The notes under the pieces are model-generated. The model worked only from the letters and a program-made list of their open reading frames with translations. It was not told where the DNA came from and did no database searches. A stretch of 14,791 nucleotides of DNA from Alphaproteobacteria bacterium (GTDB lineage: Bacteria > Pseudomonadota > Alphaproteobacteria > UBA6615). Within the stretch, counting starts at the first letter, position 1, and the number at the start of each line of letters is the position of its first letter. This document shows positions 13,236-14,791 of this stretch, one piece after another. The stretch is taken from assembly GCA_017643325.1 (NCBI GenBank), contig JAEPNS010000044.1, positions 1-14,791 of the forward strand, written 5' to 3'. The translations under genes were made by a program, and so were the position numbers.

Positions 13236-13685
13236 ATGCGCCGCTCCGCCCACGCCAACGCCGCTTTCCTCGCGTTCGCCCTGATCTGGGCCGGCATGCT
13301 GATCGGCGTCTCGTTTCTGGCGACACCGGTCAAGTTTGCGGCCCCCGGACTGACGCTACCCGTCGCGCTGGAGGTCGGTCACGTCACCTTCCACCTGTTC
13401 TCACGGGTCGAATGGACTTTCGGCGCGGCCCTGCTGCTCGCCGCCATGTTTGGAACTTCACGTTTACGGCTGGGGATCGCGGTTCTGCTTGCCATAGTGC
13501 TGGCCCTGCAGGCCGCGTGGCTGCTGCCCGTGCTCGACGAACGGGTCGCAGCCGTGGTGGCTGGCGCACCGCTTCCGCCGTCATCCCACCACACGATCTA
13601 CGCCGCCGCCGAGGGCGCGAAAATCCTTCTGCTCGGGATCGCCAGCTTCACCGTCCTGCGCAGGGTCGGCGGCGACAAGGGCTAG
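13236..13685 (+). CDS. Small four-helix membrane protein of unknown function
   Basis: I do not recognise this gene with certainty. The 149-residue product has about four hydrophobic segments: 9-31, 60-75, 80-100 and 128-142. The first carries IWAGMLIGVSFLATPVKF, faintly reminiscent of DUF4149-type small membrane proteins. A histidine pair (SSHHTIYAAAEGAK) sits before the last helix. Codon use is like that of the neighbours. It begins 18 bases after the hydrolase stop, so the two are probably one transcript. The start has a modest AAGGG at about 13225-13229. It ends 15 bases before the convergent DUF1428 gene. Confidence 0.75.
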   Translation: MRRSAHANAAFLAFALIWAGMLIGVSFLATPVKFAAPGLTLPVALEVGHVTFHLFSRVEWTFGAALLLAAMFGTSRLRLGIAVLLAIVLALQAAWLLPVLDERVAAVVAGAPLPPSSHHTIYAAAEGAKILLLGIASFTVLRRVGGDKG

Positions 13686-13700
13686 GGCCGGTGCGCCCGC

Positions 13701-14066
13701 CTACATCTCGACGACAGGTGCGAACCCGCCGTAAATCATGCGCATACCGTCGAATGGCATCGGGTTGGTTTGCTGATTGAAGCGGTCGTCAGTCTTCATC
13801 AGCTCGTCCATCCGCCCCATGGCCGCGTCCCGCGTGGCCTTGTCCGGCCATTCGATCCACGAAAAGACGACCGTCTCATCGTCCTCGGCCTTTACCGCGC
13901 GCCGGAAGTCGGTGGTCTGGCCGTCGGGCACGTCGTCGCCCCAGCATTCGATGATGCGCGTCGCGCCGAGCTCCTTGAACAGGGTATCAGCCCTGCTCGC
14001 GTGTTCGATGAACTTCTGCCTGTTCGCGGTCGGCACCGCAATCACGAACCCGTCGATATAGCTCAT
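13701..14066 (-). CDS. DUF1428 domain protein (YbaA-like)
   Basis: This is a small cytoplasmic protein of 121 residues, close to the usual family length of about 120. It begins MSYIDGFVIAVPTANRQKFIEHA and contains ATRIIECWGDDVPDG, VVFSWIEWPDKATRD and the C-terminal DGMRMIYGGFAPVVE, all characteristic of DUF1428 and E. coli YbaA. The fold is expected to be ferredoxin-like (dimeric alpha/beta barrel). The biochemical role of the family is unknown. GGGAGAG lies just before the ATG. The gene follows the DMT transporter by 50 bases on the same strand and may share its transcript. Confidence 0.9.
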   Translation of the reverse strand: MSYIDGFVIAVPTANRQKFIEHASRADTLFKELGATRIIECWGDDVPDGQTTDFRRAVKAEDDETVVFSWIEWPDKATRDAAMGRMDELMKTDDRFNQQTNPMPFDGMRMIYGGFAPVVEM

Positions 14067-14116
14067 TCGTCTCTCCCGGCGTTTCAGTCACCGCCGCCTC
14101 AACTGTTTCGAGCCTA

Positions 14117-14791
14117 TCAGGCGCGTTTCAGCAGATAGAGCCCGCTGGCCACCAGCACGAGGCCGCCGGCCAGCGTCGTCCAGGCCGGGATGTCGCCGAA
14201 CACCGCGAAGCCAAGCGCCGAGGCCCAGATCAGTTCGCTGTAGGAGAACGGCGCGACCACCGAGGCCTCGGCCTGCTGGTAGGCCTTGATCAGCATGAAG
14301 TGGGCGCCCGCGCCGAGGCACGCGGCGGCAAACAGGTTGAGCAGCGCGCCCGTCGAAGGCAGCTCCCAGACGAAGGGCAGCGCCAGCGATGTCGCGACCA
14401 ACCCGACAAGCGTCGCGGTGTAGAGAATCGCGGGCGGCTCGACCGCCTGGCTGATGGGCCGGGTCATGGTCTGGTAGACCGCGACTCCCAACGCAGCCGC
14501 CAGCGGCACGGCGGCCTCCCAGTGGAACAGGTCGCCGCCCGGCCGCACGATGATCATCACCCCGCCGAAGCCGACGAGGATCGCGATCCAGTGCCGGACA
14601 CCGACCCTCTCGCCGAGGAACAGCACCGACAGGATGGTGATCAGGATGGGCGCGATGAACCCGATCGCGATGACGTCGGCGAGCGGGAGCAGACCGACCG
14701 CGAGGAAAAACCCGCCAATGGTCGCGGTCAGGGTCAGCGCGCGCACGACCTGCAGCCCCATCATCTCGCGACGGACCATCCGCGACAGGCG
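14117..14791 (-). CDS. EamA/DMT-family transporter (5' end missing)
   Basis: This is a drug/metabolite transporter superfamily membrane protein, likely exporting or importing a small metabolite. The substrate cannot be told from the sequence. The frame is open to the right edge (residues RLSR precede the methionine at 14779), so the true start is outside. About 224 residues are visible of an expected 290 or so. Roughly eight helices remain, with the EamA-type motifs ADVIAIGFIAPILITILSVLFLGERVGVRHWIAI and, in the second half, SYSELIWASALGFAVFGDIPAWTTLAGG. The repeat of an E/P-bounded helix pair shows the two-EamA-domain layout. It is followed by the DUF1428 gene. Confidence 0.9.
   Translation of the reverse strand, partial: RLSRMVRREMMGLQVVRALTLTATIGGFFLAVGLLPLADVIAIGFIAPILITILSVLFLGERVGVRHWIAILVGFGGVMIIVRPGGDLFHWEAAVPLAAALGVAVYQTMTRPISQAVEPPAILYTATLVGLVATSLALPFVWELPSTGALLNLFAAACLGAGAHFMLIKAYQQAEASVVAPFSYSELIWASALGFAVFGDIPAWTTLAGGLVLVASGLYLLKRA

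Overview
The window is a GC-rich (clearly above 60% by eye), densely coded bacterial chromosome segment. Gene content, the CTTG/CTAGAT-type promoter and the overall style suggest an alphaproteobacterium (Rhodospirillales or Hyphomicrobiales-like). This is inference, because no phylogenetic marker gene is present.

Layout. (1) 1-2732, minus strand: the start of a urea ABC transporter operon, urtA (urea-binding protein) followed by urtB (permease, cut by the left edge). A textbook sigma-54 promoter lies about 60 bases before urtA. (2) 2733-3071: an AT-richer divergent control region with four closely spaced dyads. (3) 3072-5073, plus strand: a beta-keto acid cleavage enzyme (BKACE, DUF849) and a PPK2-type polyphosphate kinase. 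(4) 5074-5397: noncoding, with a candidate promoter and a hairpin-rich leader. (5) 5398-11345, plus strand: a complete seven-gene Mrp cation/proton antiporter operon, mrpABCDEFG, with overlapping or abutting genes and separate mrpA and mrpB. (6) 11329-12372, minus strand: an isocitrate/isopropylmalate dehydrogenase-family enzyme whose 3' end overlaps mrpG. (7) 12459-13685, plus strand: a dienelactone hydrolase-family protein and a small membrane protein of unknown function. (8) 13701-14791, minus strand: a DUF1428 protein and an EamA/DMT transporter cut by the right edge.

How the genes work together. UrtA and UrtB belong to one high-affinity urea uptake system, and the sigma-54 promoter fits control by nitrogen limitation. 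The seven Mrp proteins form one membrane complex that exchanges Na+ (or K+) for protons and supports pH and salt homeostasis. The remaining genes are metabolic singletons or pairs with no obvious shared pathway. No tRNA, rRNA, CRISPR array, insertion sequence or phage gene was seen.

No clearly new multi-gene system is visible. The items most worth following up are noncoding or sub-gene: the multi-hairpin leader before mrpA, the dyad cluster with the sigma-54 promoter before urtA, and a five-residue repeat tail on MrpA.
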